From positions 142,921-206,920 of the forward strand of contig CAISYC010000005.1 in the NCBI GenBank assembly GCA_903889565.1: a stretch of DNA of 64,000 nt, written 5' to 3'. This DNA is from an uncultured beta proteobacterium. Its GTDB lineage: Bacteria > Pseudomonadota > Gammaproteobacteria > Burkholderiales > SG8-41. Below the pieces are notes generated by a model. The model was not told the DNA's origin, searched no databases, and saw nothing but the letters and a program-made list of their open reading frames with translations. This document shows, piece by piece, positions 1 to 7,817 of the stretch. Both the position numbers and the translations under genes were made by a program. The first letter of the stretch is position 1, and each line of letters begins with the position of its first letter.

Positions 1-587
1 TCGACCGCGACCGCGGCCAGCAGCAGCCCCATGATACGTATGGCGATATTCACGCCAGTGGTGCCCAGCCAGCGGCTGACCGGTGCGGCCACGCGCAGCG
101 CCAGCCACGTCACCAGCGCCACCAGCAGGCAGCACAACACGATCAACGCCGTGTGCAGCAGCGAAACCTGCGCGGTGGCGTAGATAATGGTGGTGGAAAT
201 CGCGCCGGGACCCGACAGCAGCGGAATCGCCATCGGCACCACCGCGATGCTGTCCTTGTCGGCCGCCTCCGCCGCTTCTTCGCGGGTCTGCTTCTCGCCG
301 CTCGGCGCGGCATGCATCATCGAGATCGCCATCAGCAGAATCAGAATCGCGCCGCCGACCTTGAATGACGCAATCGAAATGCCGAAGAAGGCGAGCAGAT
401 GCTGTCCGGCAACCGCCGAGAGGACGAGCACGATGCCGACCGCGAGACTGGCCACGCGCGCGATGCGTTTGCGCTCGGCATCGCTTTCACCCGCGGTCAT
501 GCTGACAAACAGCGGCACCGTGCCCAGCGGGTTGACGATCACCAGCAGCGCGAGAAAAAACTTGGTGTATTCGGCCCAGTCGTGCAT
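1..587 (-). CDS. MarC family inner-membrane protein (3' end outside window)
   Basis: The reading frame opens at an ATG at 587 on the minus strand and runs off the left edge, giving about 195 residues of a family that is usually 200-220 long, so only a short C-terminus is missing. The translation starts MHDWAEYTKFFLALLVIVNP and continues as a series of hydrophobic helices with short charged loops, including the segment IVNPLGTVPLF and the helix SIASFKVGGAILILMAISM typical of MarC/UPF0056 proteins. These are multi-span inner-membrane proteins of unsettled function; the historical link to multiple antibiotic resistance was not upheld for E. coli MarC. It is convergent with nothing visible and lies 55 bp beyond the stop of the cytochrome gene, same strand. 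Family assignment is by recognition of the sequence pattern; substrate unknown. Confidence 0.8.
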   Translation of the reverse strand, partial: MHDWAEYTKFFLALLVIVNPLGTVPLFVSMTAGESDAERKRIARVASLAVGIVLVLSAVAGQHLLAFFGISIASFKVGGAILILLMAISMMHAAPSGEKQTREEAAEAADKDSIAVVPMAIPLLSGPGAISTTIIYATAQVSLLHTALIVLCCLLVALVTWLALRVAAPVSRWLGTTGVNIAIRIMGLLLAAVAV

Positions 588-642
588 GCATCACCCGTTG
601 CCAATGTACGGCGAGCTTAGTGTATTTTTACGACCGCCGCGT

Positions 643-1413
643 TTAATTCGCACTGATCACGCCGCGGCGATTCTTCTCCTCTTCCTGAATCGCCGTCAGC
701 ATTTTGGCGTCGGGGTCGCGCCAGCGCGCGCCGGCGGCGCGCGCCATGTAGGCGACGCCGCGCGCGAATTCAGGCAGCGCAAGATTGTCGCGGCCGCCGC
801 GCGGCGGCATCGCCCGCAAGCCCAGCCACGCCTGCGCAGTAACGGCGGGCTGGCCGCCCTCGAGCCGCGGCTGCCACGCCAGCCGGTCGCCGAAGCGCGG
901 CGCATTGGCAACGCCGCGCGCATGGCAGGCCGCGCACGCCTCGCGATAGACCTGCGCGCCGCCGCGGTCTTTGCCGGCCGCCTGTGCGCCGGGTCCGCAA
1001 TCGCGCGCATTGATGCCGGCGCGCCGCAGGCGTTCTTCAAGCGCGATTGACGCCAAGAGCGCCGCATCCGGATCGGGCCAGAGAGCACCTGCCGCGCGTG
1101 CCATGAATGCGGCGGCGCGCGAAAATTCCTCGAGCGACAAATCGTCGCGCCCGGCGCGCGGCGGCATCGCGCGCACGCCGACCCAGGCATGCGCGGTCAC
1201 CACCGCCTGGCCCTCGGCAATCAGCGGCCGCCACGCTTTCGCGTTGCCGAATTCAGGCGCATGGGCGATGCCGGCGGCGTGACAGGCGGCGCAGATTTCG
1301 GCGTAGACCTGTTCGCCGGTGCGCGCTGGCTGTGCCGGCGCAGGCGCGACAACCGAACCCCACAGCAGGATGCCGACGGAGCACAACCGCAAAGCCTGTC
1401 GCCGCGCCGTCAT
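643..1413 (-). CDS. Periplasmic diheme cytochrome c (two cytochrome c5-like domains)
   Basis: A 256-residue protein with an N-terminal signal peptide (about residues 1-28, ending APAQPA) and two tandem heme domains. CAACH motifs at residues 41-45 and 160-164 attach the hemes, and each is followed by an AMPPR motif (Met83 and Met202) that should give the axial ligand. The two halves are clearly similar, so the gene arose by internal duplication. An AGGAG ribosome site sits 8 bases before the ATG at 1413. It is divergent from ubiU with 166 bp between, and the FNR-type palindrome at 1512-1525 may serve either gene. Role: periplasmic electron transfer; partner unknown. A flavocytochrome-c-like flavoprotein is encoded at 7818-9149, but too far away to pair them confidently. 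Confidence 0.85.
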   Translation of the reverse strand: MTARRQALRLCSVGILLWGSVVAPAPAQPARTGEQVYAEICAACHAAGIAHAPEFGNAKAWRPLIAEGQAVVTAHAWVGVRAMPPRAGRDDLSLEEFSRAAAFMARAAGALWPDPDAALLASIALEERLRRAGINARDCGPGAQAAGKDRGGAQVYREACAACHARGVANAPRFGDRLAWQPRLEGGQPAVTAQAWLGLRAMPPRGGRDNLALPEFARGVAYMARAAGARWRDPDAKMLTAIQEEEKNRRGVISAN

Positions 1414-1511
1414 TGCGCGCTCCTCCAGCGTTTTTCTGATTGACTGGCAGTCATTTAACCAGATTCGCTGCGGCTTGTGCGCCGGGCCCGGGCTTGAAAA
1501 GCCGCGTCGCT

Positions 1512-1525
1512 TTGACCCACGTCAA
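1512..1525. promoter_or_regulatory. Candidate FNR/Dnr-type binding site
   Basis: The 14-mer TTGACCCACGTCAA is a perfect inverted repeat TTGAC-N4-GTCAA, the form bound by FNR/ANR/DNR regulators (consensus TTGAT-N4-ATCAA). Its centre is about 61 bp before the ubiU start codon and about 105 bp before the start of the divergent cytochrome gene. In Proteobacteria ubiUVT supports ubiquinone synthesis without O2, and anaerobic control by FNR is known for it in E. coli, so the position makes sense. Not tested here; a single 14-mer could occur by chance. Confidence 0.6.
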
Positions 1526-1579
1526 GATGCGGCGCACGGCGGTTGCTAGCCTAGTCAAACCCTGTTCCGGACCGCTGCG

Positions 1580-2593
1580 ATGCCGTCGAATCGATTGCCA
1601 GATCTGGTCTGCCCGGCGGGCAGCCTGCCCGCATTGAAAAGCGCCGTTGATAACGGCGCCGACGCGGTCTATCTCGGCTTCAAGAACAACACCAACGCGC
1701 GCAATTTTGCCGGGCTCAACTTCGATGAGAAAGCGCTGGTCGATGGCATCCGCTACGCGCATGACCGAAAAAAAGGCGTGCTGCTGGCGATCAACACCTT
1801 TCCGCAGGCCGGACGCACCGCCGACTGGCAACGCGCGGTCGATGCCGCCGCCGATCTCGGCGTTGACGCGGTGATCATGGCCGATCTCGGTCTGCTCGAT
1901 TACGCCAACCGCCGCCATCCGGGTCTTCGTTTGCATCTCTCGGTGCAGGGTTCGGCGACCAATTTCGCGGCGGTCAATCTCGCGCACCAGGAATTCGGCA
2001 TCCGCCGCGCGGTATTGCCGCGCGTGCTGACGCTCGGCCAGGTCGAGCATGTGATCCAGAACACGCCGGTGGAAATCGAAGTCTTCGGCTACGGCAGCCT
2101 GTGCGTGATGAACGAGGGCCGCTGCTGGCTGTCTTCGTACGCCTGCGGCGAATCGCCGAACACCGTCGGCGCCTGCTCGCCGGCGAAATTCGTCGAATGG
2201 AAAAAGAAACCCGGCGTGATGGAAACGCGTTTGAACGGCATTTTGATCGACAGCCGCGGCGACACCGAATCGGCCGGCTACCCGACGCTGTGCAAGGGCC
2301 GCTACGAGGTCAACGGCAATACCTATTACGCGATCGAGGAGCCGACCAGCCTCAACGTGCTGTCGATCCTGCCGGATATCGTCAACATCGGCGTGCGCGC
2401 GATCAAGGTCGAGGGCCGCCAGCGCAGTCCGACCTATGTCGCACAGGTCACGCGCACCCTGCGCGCCGCGCTCGACAGCCTCGCCGCCGGCGCCGAGCGC
2501 TATGAGGTGCGGCAGGAATGGCAATCGCAACTGACGCGCCTCTCGGAAGGCAATCAGGCCACCCTCGGCGCCTACAGCCGGCCATGGCGCTGA
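1580..2593 (+). CDS. ubiU: UbiU, O2-independent ubiquinone hydroxylation subunit (U32 family)
   Basis: A 337-residue U32-peptidase-fold protein. With UbiV it forms the heterodimer that hydroxylates ubiquinone precursors without O2, using prephenate as oxygen donor in E. coli. The N-terminus [20 protein letters not shown] and the block [18 protein letters not shown] are family signatures. Cysteines at 175, 182, 199 and 238 match the spacing of the four [4Fe-4S] ligands of UbiU; Cys189 is extra. It heads a tight three-gene operon with ubiV (10 bp gap) and ubiT (9 bp gap). No strong ribosome site precedes the ATG at 1580, but the conserved N-terminus begins there. Likely controlled by the palindrome at 1512-1525. 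It is not expected to be a protease despite the family name. Confidence 0.93.
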   Translation: MPSNRLPDLVCPAGSLPALKSAVDNGADAVYLGFKNNTNARNFAGLNFDEKALVDGIRYAHDRKKGVLLAINTFPQAGRTADWQRAVDAAADLGVDAVIMADLGLLDYANRRHPGLRLHLSVQGSATNFAAVNLAHQEFGIRRAVLPRVLTLGQVEHVIQNTPVEIEVFGYGSLCVMNEGRCWLSSYACGESPNTVGACSPAKFVEWKKKPGVMETRLNGILIDSRGDTESAGYPTLCKGRYEVNGNTYYAIEEPTSLNVLSILPDIVNIGVRAIKVEGRQRSPTYVAQVTRTLRAALDSLAAGAERYEVRQEWQSQLTRLSEGNQATLGAYSRPWR

Positions 2594-2603
2594 ACGGGCA
2601 CCC

Positions 2604-3539
2604 ATGAAAATCGCGCTCGGACCGCTGCTGTTCTTCTGGCCCAAGGCCGAGGTCACTGCGTTTTACGCAGGGATCGCGCGCAATCCCGCGCTCGATATCG
2701 TCTACCTCGGCGAAGTCGTGTGCGCTCGACGACGCGAAATGCGCGTCAATGACTGGCTCGAAATCGGCAGCACGCTCGCCGCCGCCGGCAAGGAGGTCGT
2801 GCTGTCCACGCGCGCGCTGATCGAATCGCCGGCCGATCTGCGCGAACTGCATCATGTGATTGACGGCGCCGCCGGCATACCCGGCTGCCTGATCGAAGCC
2901 AACGATCTCGGCGCGGTCAATCTGGTCAAGCGCTCGCGGCCGTTCGTCGCCGGGCCGCATCTGAACATCTATAACGAGGCCACGCTCGCCTTCTTTCACA
3001 GTCTGGGCGCGGTGCGCTGGGTGCCGCCGCTCGAAGCCGACGCCGGATTGATCGGCACGCTGCACGCCGCGCGCCCCGCCGGCATGCAGACCGAAGTGTT
3101 CGCGCACGGCCGCCTGCCGCTGGCGTTTTCGGCGCGCTGCTTTACCGCGCGGCATTACAACCTCACCAAGGACGACTGCCGGTTCAAGTGCATCGAGCAC
3201 CGCGACGGTCTCACGCTGAACACGCGCGAACAGCAGCCCTTTCTCGCTATCAACGGCATTCAGACGATGTCGGCGCAGTCCTGCAATCTCCTTGAACATG
3301 TCGCGGAGATCGAGGCGCTGAACATCGACATCATTCGTTTGAGTCCGCAGGCCCAATACATGGAAGAAATCATCGCCGCCTACGATGCTGCGCGCCGCGG
3401 CCGGTCGCATCAGGGATCACGCGACGCCTGGGACGCCAACGGCTTCGTCGATGGCTACTGGCGCGGCAAACCCGGCATCGTCGCCTGCGATGTGCCGGCA
3501 CTCGCGCCGATGCCGGCGCAACGCGCCGCCGCCGGCTGA
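2604..3539 (+). CDS. ubiV: UbiV, partner of UbiU in O2-independent ubiquinone synthesis
   Basis: A 311-residue U32-family protein with the N-terminus [20 protein letters not shown] and the segment [14 protein letters not shown]. Cysteines at 40, 179, 192 and 196 (the last three in ARCFTARH...DDCRFKC) fit the four [4Fe-4S] ligands known in E. coli UbiV (39, 180, 193, 197). The C-terminal 35 residues after the conserved [13 protein letters not shown] region are a looser extension. It follows ubiU by 10 bp and precedes ubiT by 9 bp, so the three are almost certainly cotranscribed. Together they let the cell make ubiquinone for anaerobic respiration. Confidence 0.93.
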   Translation: MKIALGPLLFFWPKAEVTAFYAGIARNPALDIVYLGEVVCARRREMRVNDWLEIGSTLAAAGKEVVLSTRALIESPADLRELHHVIDGAAGIPGCLIEANDLGAVNLVKRSRPFVAGPHLNIYNEATLAFFHSLGAVRWVPPLEADAGLIGTLHAARPAGMQTEVFAHGRLPLAFSARCFTARHYNLTKDDCRFKCIEHRDGLTLNTREQQPFLAINGIQTMSAQSCNLLEHVAEIEALNIDIIRLSPQAQYMEEIIAAYDAARRGRSHQGSRDAWDANGFVDGYWRGKPGIVACDVPALAPMPAQRAAAG

Positions 3540-3548
3540 AAGGCGCCG

Positions 3549-3974
3549 ATGATTCCGCGTTTTCAATTACCGGCTTTTTTCGCGCGCGCAGGCCGCTTGT
3601 TTCCGCAATGGCCGCATGCCGCGGGGCTCGCGTTAGCGCTGAATGCCGCCATCGCGGCGCGGCTGCTGCCGGCCGACAGCCTCGCACTGCTCGAAGGCCG
3701 CTCATTTCTGGTGGTGGTGAACGACGCCGGCACCCGCGCCGCTTTCACCTACGGCGGCGGCAGCTTCCGCCCCTTGCTGAATTTCCGCAGCGAGCCCGAT
3801 TTGACCTTCCGCGCGAACCTGTCGGCCTTCCTGCGCCTGCTTGCGCGCGAAGAAGATCCCGACACCCTGTTCTTCAATCGCGAACTGTCGATCGAGGGCG
3901 ACACCGAACTCGGTCTGGTGGTCAAAAACATGCTCGAAGCGATCGAGCTGCCGAAACTGCCGAAGTTCTCCTGA
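3549..3974 (+). CDS. ubiT: UbiT, SCP2-domain lipid-binding accessory factor
   Basis: A 141-residue protein with one SCP2 (sterol carrier protein 2) domain, seen in the LNFRSEPDLTFRANLSAFLRLL and LFFNRELSIEGDTELGLVVK segments that define YhbT/UbiT. UbiT binds ubiquinone precursors and takes the place of UbiJ in the O2-independent pathway. Third gene of ubiUVT, 9 bp after ubiV. About 100 bp separate it from cbpA; no clear terminator is seen there, although a GC-rich stretch intervenes. Confidence 0.9.
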   Translation: MIPRFQLPAFFARAGRLFPQWPHAAGLALALNAAIAARLLPADSLALLEGRSFLVVVNDAGTRAAFTYGGGSFRPLLNFRSEPDLTFRANLSAFLRLLAREEDPDTLFFNRELSIEGDTELGLVVKNMLEAIELPKLPKFS

Positions 3975-4071
3975 AGTTCCGGCGGTGTCTTGTTTCGGCG
4001 CAATCCGGCCACATATATAACAACGCACAGTTGCGCCGGCACAGCCGTGCGCGGGGCGGAGACCATAAGCG

Positions 4072-5007
4072 ATGAAATACAAGGACTATTACGAGGTTCT
4101 CGGCGTCGAGAGAACCGCCAGCGCCGAGGATATCAAGAAGGCGTACCGCAAACTCGCGCATAAATTTCATCCCGACGTTTCGAAAGAGAAAAACGCCAAG
4201 GAAAAATTCCAGGAACTCGGCGAAGCCTACGAAACCCTGAAAAGCCCGGAAAAGCGCGCGGCCTACGACCAGCTCGGCAGCGGTTTCAAGCCGGGCCAGG
4301 ATTTCCGCCCGCCGCCCGATTGGGAGCAGCAATTCGGCGGCGGCGGGCAGTCCTTCGACGAGGCCGATCTCGCCGATCTGTTTGCGGGTCTGTCGGGTCG
4401 CCGCCCCGGCGGACGCTTTCCGATGCCCGGTCAGGACTTCGAGGTGGCCGCGCCCATCACGCTCGAACAGGCGGCGCACGGCACCGAGATCGAACTCAAT
4501 CTCAGCGTGACCGAACATGACGCTGCGGGCGTGCCGCGCCGGGTGCCGCATGCGCTGCGCGTGCGCGTGCCCAAAGGCGCCAGCGACGGTCAGCGCCTGC
4601 GTATTCCGGGCAAGGGCGGCAAGGGTTTTGACGGCGGTCGCGACGGCGACCTCTATCTGAATATTTCGCTCAAGCCGCACCGCCTGTTCCGCGCCGACGG
4701 CCACGACCTTTATGTCGATCTGCCGCTGGCGCCGTGGGAAGCGGTGCTCGGCGCGAGTGTCGAAGTGCCGACCCTCGAGGGTGCGGTGCGCCTGAAGGTG
4801 CCGGCGGGCACCAAAGCCGGACAAAAACTCCGCCTGTCAAAACGCGGCCTGCCGAAACGCGACGGCGAGGGCGATCTCTATGCCGTCGTGCAAATCGCAG
4901 TGCCGGCGGCACCGACGGCGCGGGAGCGCGAACTGTTCGAACAACTGGCCAAAGCGTCGCAGTTCGACCCGCGCGCGCACTTCGGCGGCAGCAAGGAGAC
5001 CGCGTGA
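4072..5007 (+). CDS. cbpA: CbpA-type DnaJ co-chaperone
   Basis: A 311-residue J-domain protein. Residues 1-70 are the J domain with the HPD tripeptide at 33-35, which stimulates DnaK ATPase. A Gly/Phe-rich linker follows (about 72-115) and then the two C-terminal substrate-binding beta-domains. The cysteine-rich zinc-finger repeats of true DnaJ are absent, which separates CbpA from DnaJ. A GGGGCGGAGACC region lies just before the ATG. Its stop overlaps the next start by one base (TGATGA), and that next gene encodes the dedicated CbpM modulator, which supports the assignment strongly. Confidence 0.92.
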   Translation: MKYKDYYEVLGVERTASAEDIKKAYRKLAHKFHPDVSKEKNAKEKFQELGEAYETLKSPEKRAAYDQLGSGFKPGQDFRPPPDWEQQFGGGGQSFDEADLADLFAGLSGRRPGGRFPMPGQDFEVAAPITLEQAAHGTEIELNLSVTEHDAAGVPRRVPHALRVRVPKGASDGQRLRIPGKGGKGFDGGRDGDLYLNISLKPHRLFRADGHDLYVDLPLAPWEAVLGASVEVPTLEGAVRLKVPAGTKAGQKLRLSKRGLPKRDGEGDLYAVVQIAVPAAPTARERELFEQLAKASQFDPRAHFGGSKETA

Positions 5008-5309
5008 TGAAAATCGAAATCACCGAAGCGCTGTGGCTGGACGCCCAGCAACCGCTTACACTGGCCGAATTGACCGAACGCTCGGGGCTGCCGCAGGACC
5101 TGCTGCGGCAGTTGATCGAACTCGACGCGCTGCCGGCAACTTTTGATGCCGTCTGTTTGGAAGCGGCGCGCACCGCGCGACGTTTGCATCGGGATCTCGA
5201 ACTCGATGCCGGTGCGCTGGCGGTGGTGCTGCAGCTGCTCTCCCGCGTGCACGCGCTCGAAGACGAATTGCGCGCGCTGCAGGCGCAACTGCCGCGGCAT
5301 CTGTTTTAG
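5007..5309 (+). CDS. cbpM: CbpM-like chaperone modulator (MerR-like helix-turn-helix fold)
   Basis: A 100-residue protein starting [19 protein letters not shown], with a short MerR-like winged-helix segment (LAELTERSGLPQDLLRQLIE, about residues 20-40) and a C-terminal coiled-coil helix (SRVHALEDELRALQAQL). CbpM binds the J domain of CbpA and blocks its action on DnaK. The start at 5007 shares one base with the cbpA stop, so translation is coupled. trxC begins 3 bp after its stop. Confidence 0.85.
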   Translation: MKIEITEALWLDAQQPLTLAELTERSGLPQDLLRQLIELDALPATFDAVCLEAARTARRLHRDLELDAGALAVVLQLLSRVHALEDELRALQAQLPRHLF

Positions 5310-5312
5310 CGT

Positions 5313-5753
5313 ATGGAATCGCTGCATGTCGTCTGCCCGCATTGCCTCAGCACCAACCGCGTGCTGCGCGCGCGCCTCGAATCGGCGCCGCGCTGCGGCA
5401 GTTGCAAGGAAGCACTGCTGCCGACCTACCCGATCGAACTAACCACCGCGGGCTTCGATCGCCATGTCGCGTCCGACGATCTGCCCTTGATCGTCGATTT
5501 CTGGGCAGCGTGGTGCGCGCCCTGCCGCATGATGGCGCCGGCCTTCACGCAAGCGGCGGCCCAACTCAAATTGAAAGCGCGCCTGGCCAAGCTCGACACC
5601 GAGGCTGAACCAGACATTGCCGGGCGTTACGGCATCCGCAGCATTCCGACCCTGATTGCCTTCAGCAACGGTCGCGAAATCGCGCGCCAGTCAGGCGCGC
5701 TTGACCTCGCCAGTCTGCTCAGCTGGATCAGTACGCACGTGAGCGATCTGTAA
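5313..5753 (+). CDS. trxC: Thioredoxin 2 (TrxC) with zinc-binding N-terminus
   Basis: A 146-residue cytoplasmic thioredoxin. The N-terminus carries two CxxC pairs (Cys8/Cys11 and Cys28/Cys31) that bind zinc in TrxC and respond to oxidative stress. The redox-active site is WCAPC at 67-71, a variant of the usual WCGPC. The cis-proline loop is IRSIPTLIAFSNG. It lies 3 bp after cbpM, so chaperone modulation and thiol repair look cotranscribed. Confidence 0.92.
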   Translation: MESLHVVCPHCLSTNRVLRARLESAPRCGSCKEALLPTYPIELTTAGFDRHVASDDLPLIVDFWAAWCAPCRMMAPAFTQAAAQLKLKARLAKLDTEAEPDIAGRYGIRSIPTLIAFSNGREIARQSGALDLASLLSWISTHVSDL

Positions 5754-5820
5754 GCTGCGTGGTACCGTGCGGTGCGCCGCACAATAGACAGCCGGCGCGC
5801 GCTCAAGCAAACTCGGGAGC

Positions 5821-7023
5821 ATGACCTCCCCCACGGCAAACGCGCCACGGACGCATGAATTTCCGTTGAGCGTGCGCTTGCTGCTCAATATCGCCCACGG
5901 CATCGATCACATGTTCCTGCTGATCTTCGCCACCGCGGTGACCTCGATCGCGTTTGAATTCGGTTATCACAACTGGGCCGACCTGATGCCGTACAGCGTC
6001 AGCGCCTTCATGCTGTTCGGTGTCGGCGCGCTGCCGGCGGGCCGTCTCGGCGACCTGTGGGGCCGGCGCAACATGATGATGGTGTTTTTCATCGGCATCG
6101 GCGCCGCCGCCGTACTGGTCGCGCTGACGCAGAATGCATGGCAGCTTGCCGCCGGCCTTGCGCTGCTCGGCGCCTTCGCCTCGATCTATCATCCGGTCGG
6201 CATTCCGATGCTGGTGCAGAACGTGCACAACCCGGGCGAGGTGATCGGCTTCAACGGGCTCGCAGGCAATCTCGGCATCGCGGTGGCCGCGGTGGCCACC
6301 GGTCTGCTGGTGAAATGGCTGGGCTGGCGCGCCGCCTTCGCGCTGCCCGGGCTGCTTGCCATCGTCTGCGGCATCGTCTTCGCCGTGAAGTGCCCGCGCG
6401 AAACGGTGGCGCCGGCCAAACGCGGCGGCAAGGCGCGCGTCACGCTGACCCCGGCGATGCTGGCACGCGCCTTTCTGGTCATGACCACGGTGGCGGTGGC
6501 CAGCAGCATCCTCTTCAACTTCACCACCAACGGCAATTCGCAACTGCTGTCAGCAGCGTTTGCTGGCGTGATCGAGGACCCGGCGCTGCTGGGCGCGATG
6601 CTGGCGCTGATCTATACCGTCGCCTCGTTCGCGCAGATCGTGGTCGGCCGTCTGATTGATCGCGTGCCATTCAAGCCGCTGCAGCTGTGGTTGTCGATTG
6701 CGCAGATTCCGTTCCTCATCATCGCCGCGCATGTGCAGGCCTGGGGCCTGTTCGCGGCACTGCTCGGCGTGATGATCCTCGTCTTCGGCTCGATTCCCTT
6801 CACCGACGCGATGATCGTGCGCTATGTCGATGACCGCCTGCGCTCGCGCGTCGCCGGCATGCGCCTGACGGTGGCCTTCGGCATCAGCTCGCTGGCGGTG
6901 TGGGCGCTCGGACCGCTCGTGAAGGGCATCGGATTCCCGGCGCTGCTGTGGAGCATGGCCGGCATCGCCGCGCTGAAAGCGGTGATTGTGCTGTGGCTGC
7001 CGGACGAGCCGGCGCAAAGCTAA
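5821..7023 (+). CDS. Major facilitator superfamily transporter
   Basis: A 400-residue polytopic membrane protein with about 12 hydrophobic helices in two six-helix halves. The loop between helices 2 and 3 reads GRLGDLWGRRNMM, the MFS signature GxLaDrxGrr. The central loop (residues about 195-215, KRGGKARV) is short and basic. Substrate cannot be inferred from the sequence or the neighbours. Convergent with the DUF2062 gene, whose stop lies within a few bases. Confidence 0.82.
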   Translation: MTSPTANAPRTHEFPLSVRLLLNIAHGIDHMFLLIFATAVTSIAFEFGYHNWADLMPYSVSAFMLFGVGALPAGRLGDLWGRRNMMMVFFIGIGAAAVLVALTQNAWQLAAGLALLGAFASIYHPVGIPMLVQNVHNPGEVIGFNGLAGNLGIAVAAVATGLLVKWLGWRAAFALPGLLAIVCGIVFAVKCPRETVAPAKRGGKARVTLTPAMLARAFLVMTTVAVASSILFNFTTNGNSQLLSAAFAGVIEDPALLGAMLALIYTVASFAQIVVGRLIDRVPFKPLQLWLSIAQIPFLIIAAHVQAWGLFAALLGVMILVFGSIPFTDAMIVRYVDDRLRSRVAGMRLTVAFGISSLAVWALGPLVKGIGFPALLWSMAGIAALKAVIVLWLPDEPAQS

Positions 7024-7024
7024 C

Positions 7025-7591
7025 CTAGTCGGCGCGTTCGGCGAGTTGCAGCACCGGCGGCACCGCAGCCACCGCTTTCGTTCCCGTGCGGCCGGCGGCG
7101 CGCCGCGCCAATACGCGACGGCGCCAGATGTATTGCGTGATGCAATAACCGATCGCACCGGCGATGGCAGCCAATAGCGGCACCCCCAGCAGCAAGGGCG
7201 CGCCATGCGTCAGCAAACCGCCCATCAACCATGCGGTAGTCGAAGTTTCCGGCACTGCGGGGGCGGCAGCGCGCAAGCCGGCCGCGCGCAACAACATCGC
7301 GCCCAACTCGTAGGCGCCGATATAAATCGGGCCGATGGTCAGGGGGTTGCTGATAAAAGTGGTCATTGCCGCGGCGAGCGGGCTCGCGCGCAACAGAAAG
7401 GCGGCAAACACCGCCAGCGGAATCTGGCCCAGCGGGATCAGCACTGCGGCGACGGCACCGATCGCCACCCCGCGCGCGACGCGCCGGCGGTCGAGGCGCC
7501 ACGCCTGCGGCTCGCTTGCACGGGGCCCCAGCCAGCGCATCCAGCGGCTGCTGCGGAGACTCTCGGCACTCGGTGCATAGCGGCGAAACAC
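7025..7591 (-). CDS. DUF2062 membrane protein
   Basis: A 188-residue membrane protein if a GTG start at 7591 is used. This start is chosen because it follows GAAGGAAG by four bases and gives the normal family N-terminus (V/M)FRRYAPSAESLRSSRWMR. A longer version from a GTG at 7636 would add 15 unconserved residues. The DUF2062 core is visible as ARGVAIGAVAAVLIPLGQIP and the FISNPLTIGPIY motif, with 3-4 hydrophobic helices. Function unknown. The stop is convergent with the MFS gene. Confidence 0.75.
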   Translation of the reverse strand: MFRRYAPSAESLRSSRWMRWLGPRASEPQAWRLDRRRVARGVAIGAVAAVLIPLGQIPLAVFAAFLLRASPLAAAMTTFISNPLTIGPIYIGAYELGAMLLRAAGLRAAAPAVPETSTTAWLMGGLLTHGAPLLLGVPLLAAIAGAIGYCITQYIWRRRVLARRAAGRTGTKAVAAVPPVLQLAERAD

Positions 7592-7764
7592 GGCACTTCC
7601 TTCGAAAATATCAGAGCGCGCCCGGAACAAAACCACCCTTCGGCGGATTCACGAGGCACCACAGTTATAACGGAACAATGTGACAGAACTTCAGGCGCCA
7701 CCGGTAAAAACGCGCCCCGTCTCTTAACATGACTGCGCCGCCGCAGGTAAGTTCCGGCAGTGAC

Positions 7765-7797
7765 GCAAAAAGCGAACGGCCGGCGTCACCGCCGGCC
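7765..7797 (-). terminator. Intrinsic terminator after the FccB-like gene
   Basis: A perfect hairpin with 8-bp arms GGCCGGCG/CGCCGGCC (7778-7785 and 7790-7797) around a TCAC loop. On the minus strand a TTTTT tract follows a few bases after the stem. It lies 20 bp beyond the stop of the flavoprotein gene. Confidence 0.65.
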
Positions 7798-7817
7798 CTG
7801 GGCCCGCTGCGGCCGCG

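Noticed and set aside
187-1050. Long plus-strand open frame over the MarC and cytochrome genes
   Set aside because: It is antisense to two genes with strong family signatures and has no sensible protein features.
1451-2656. Minus-strand 401-codon frame opposite ubiU
   Set aside because: Antisense shadow in GC-rich DNA; ubiU is certain from its cysteine pattern and operon context.
1580-3539. UbiU and UbiV as collagenase-type U32 proteases
   Set aside because: The cysteine spacing, lengths and the ubiT neighbour identify the ubiquinone pathway proteins.
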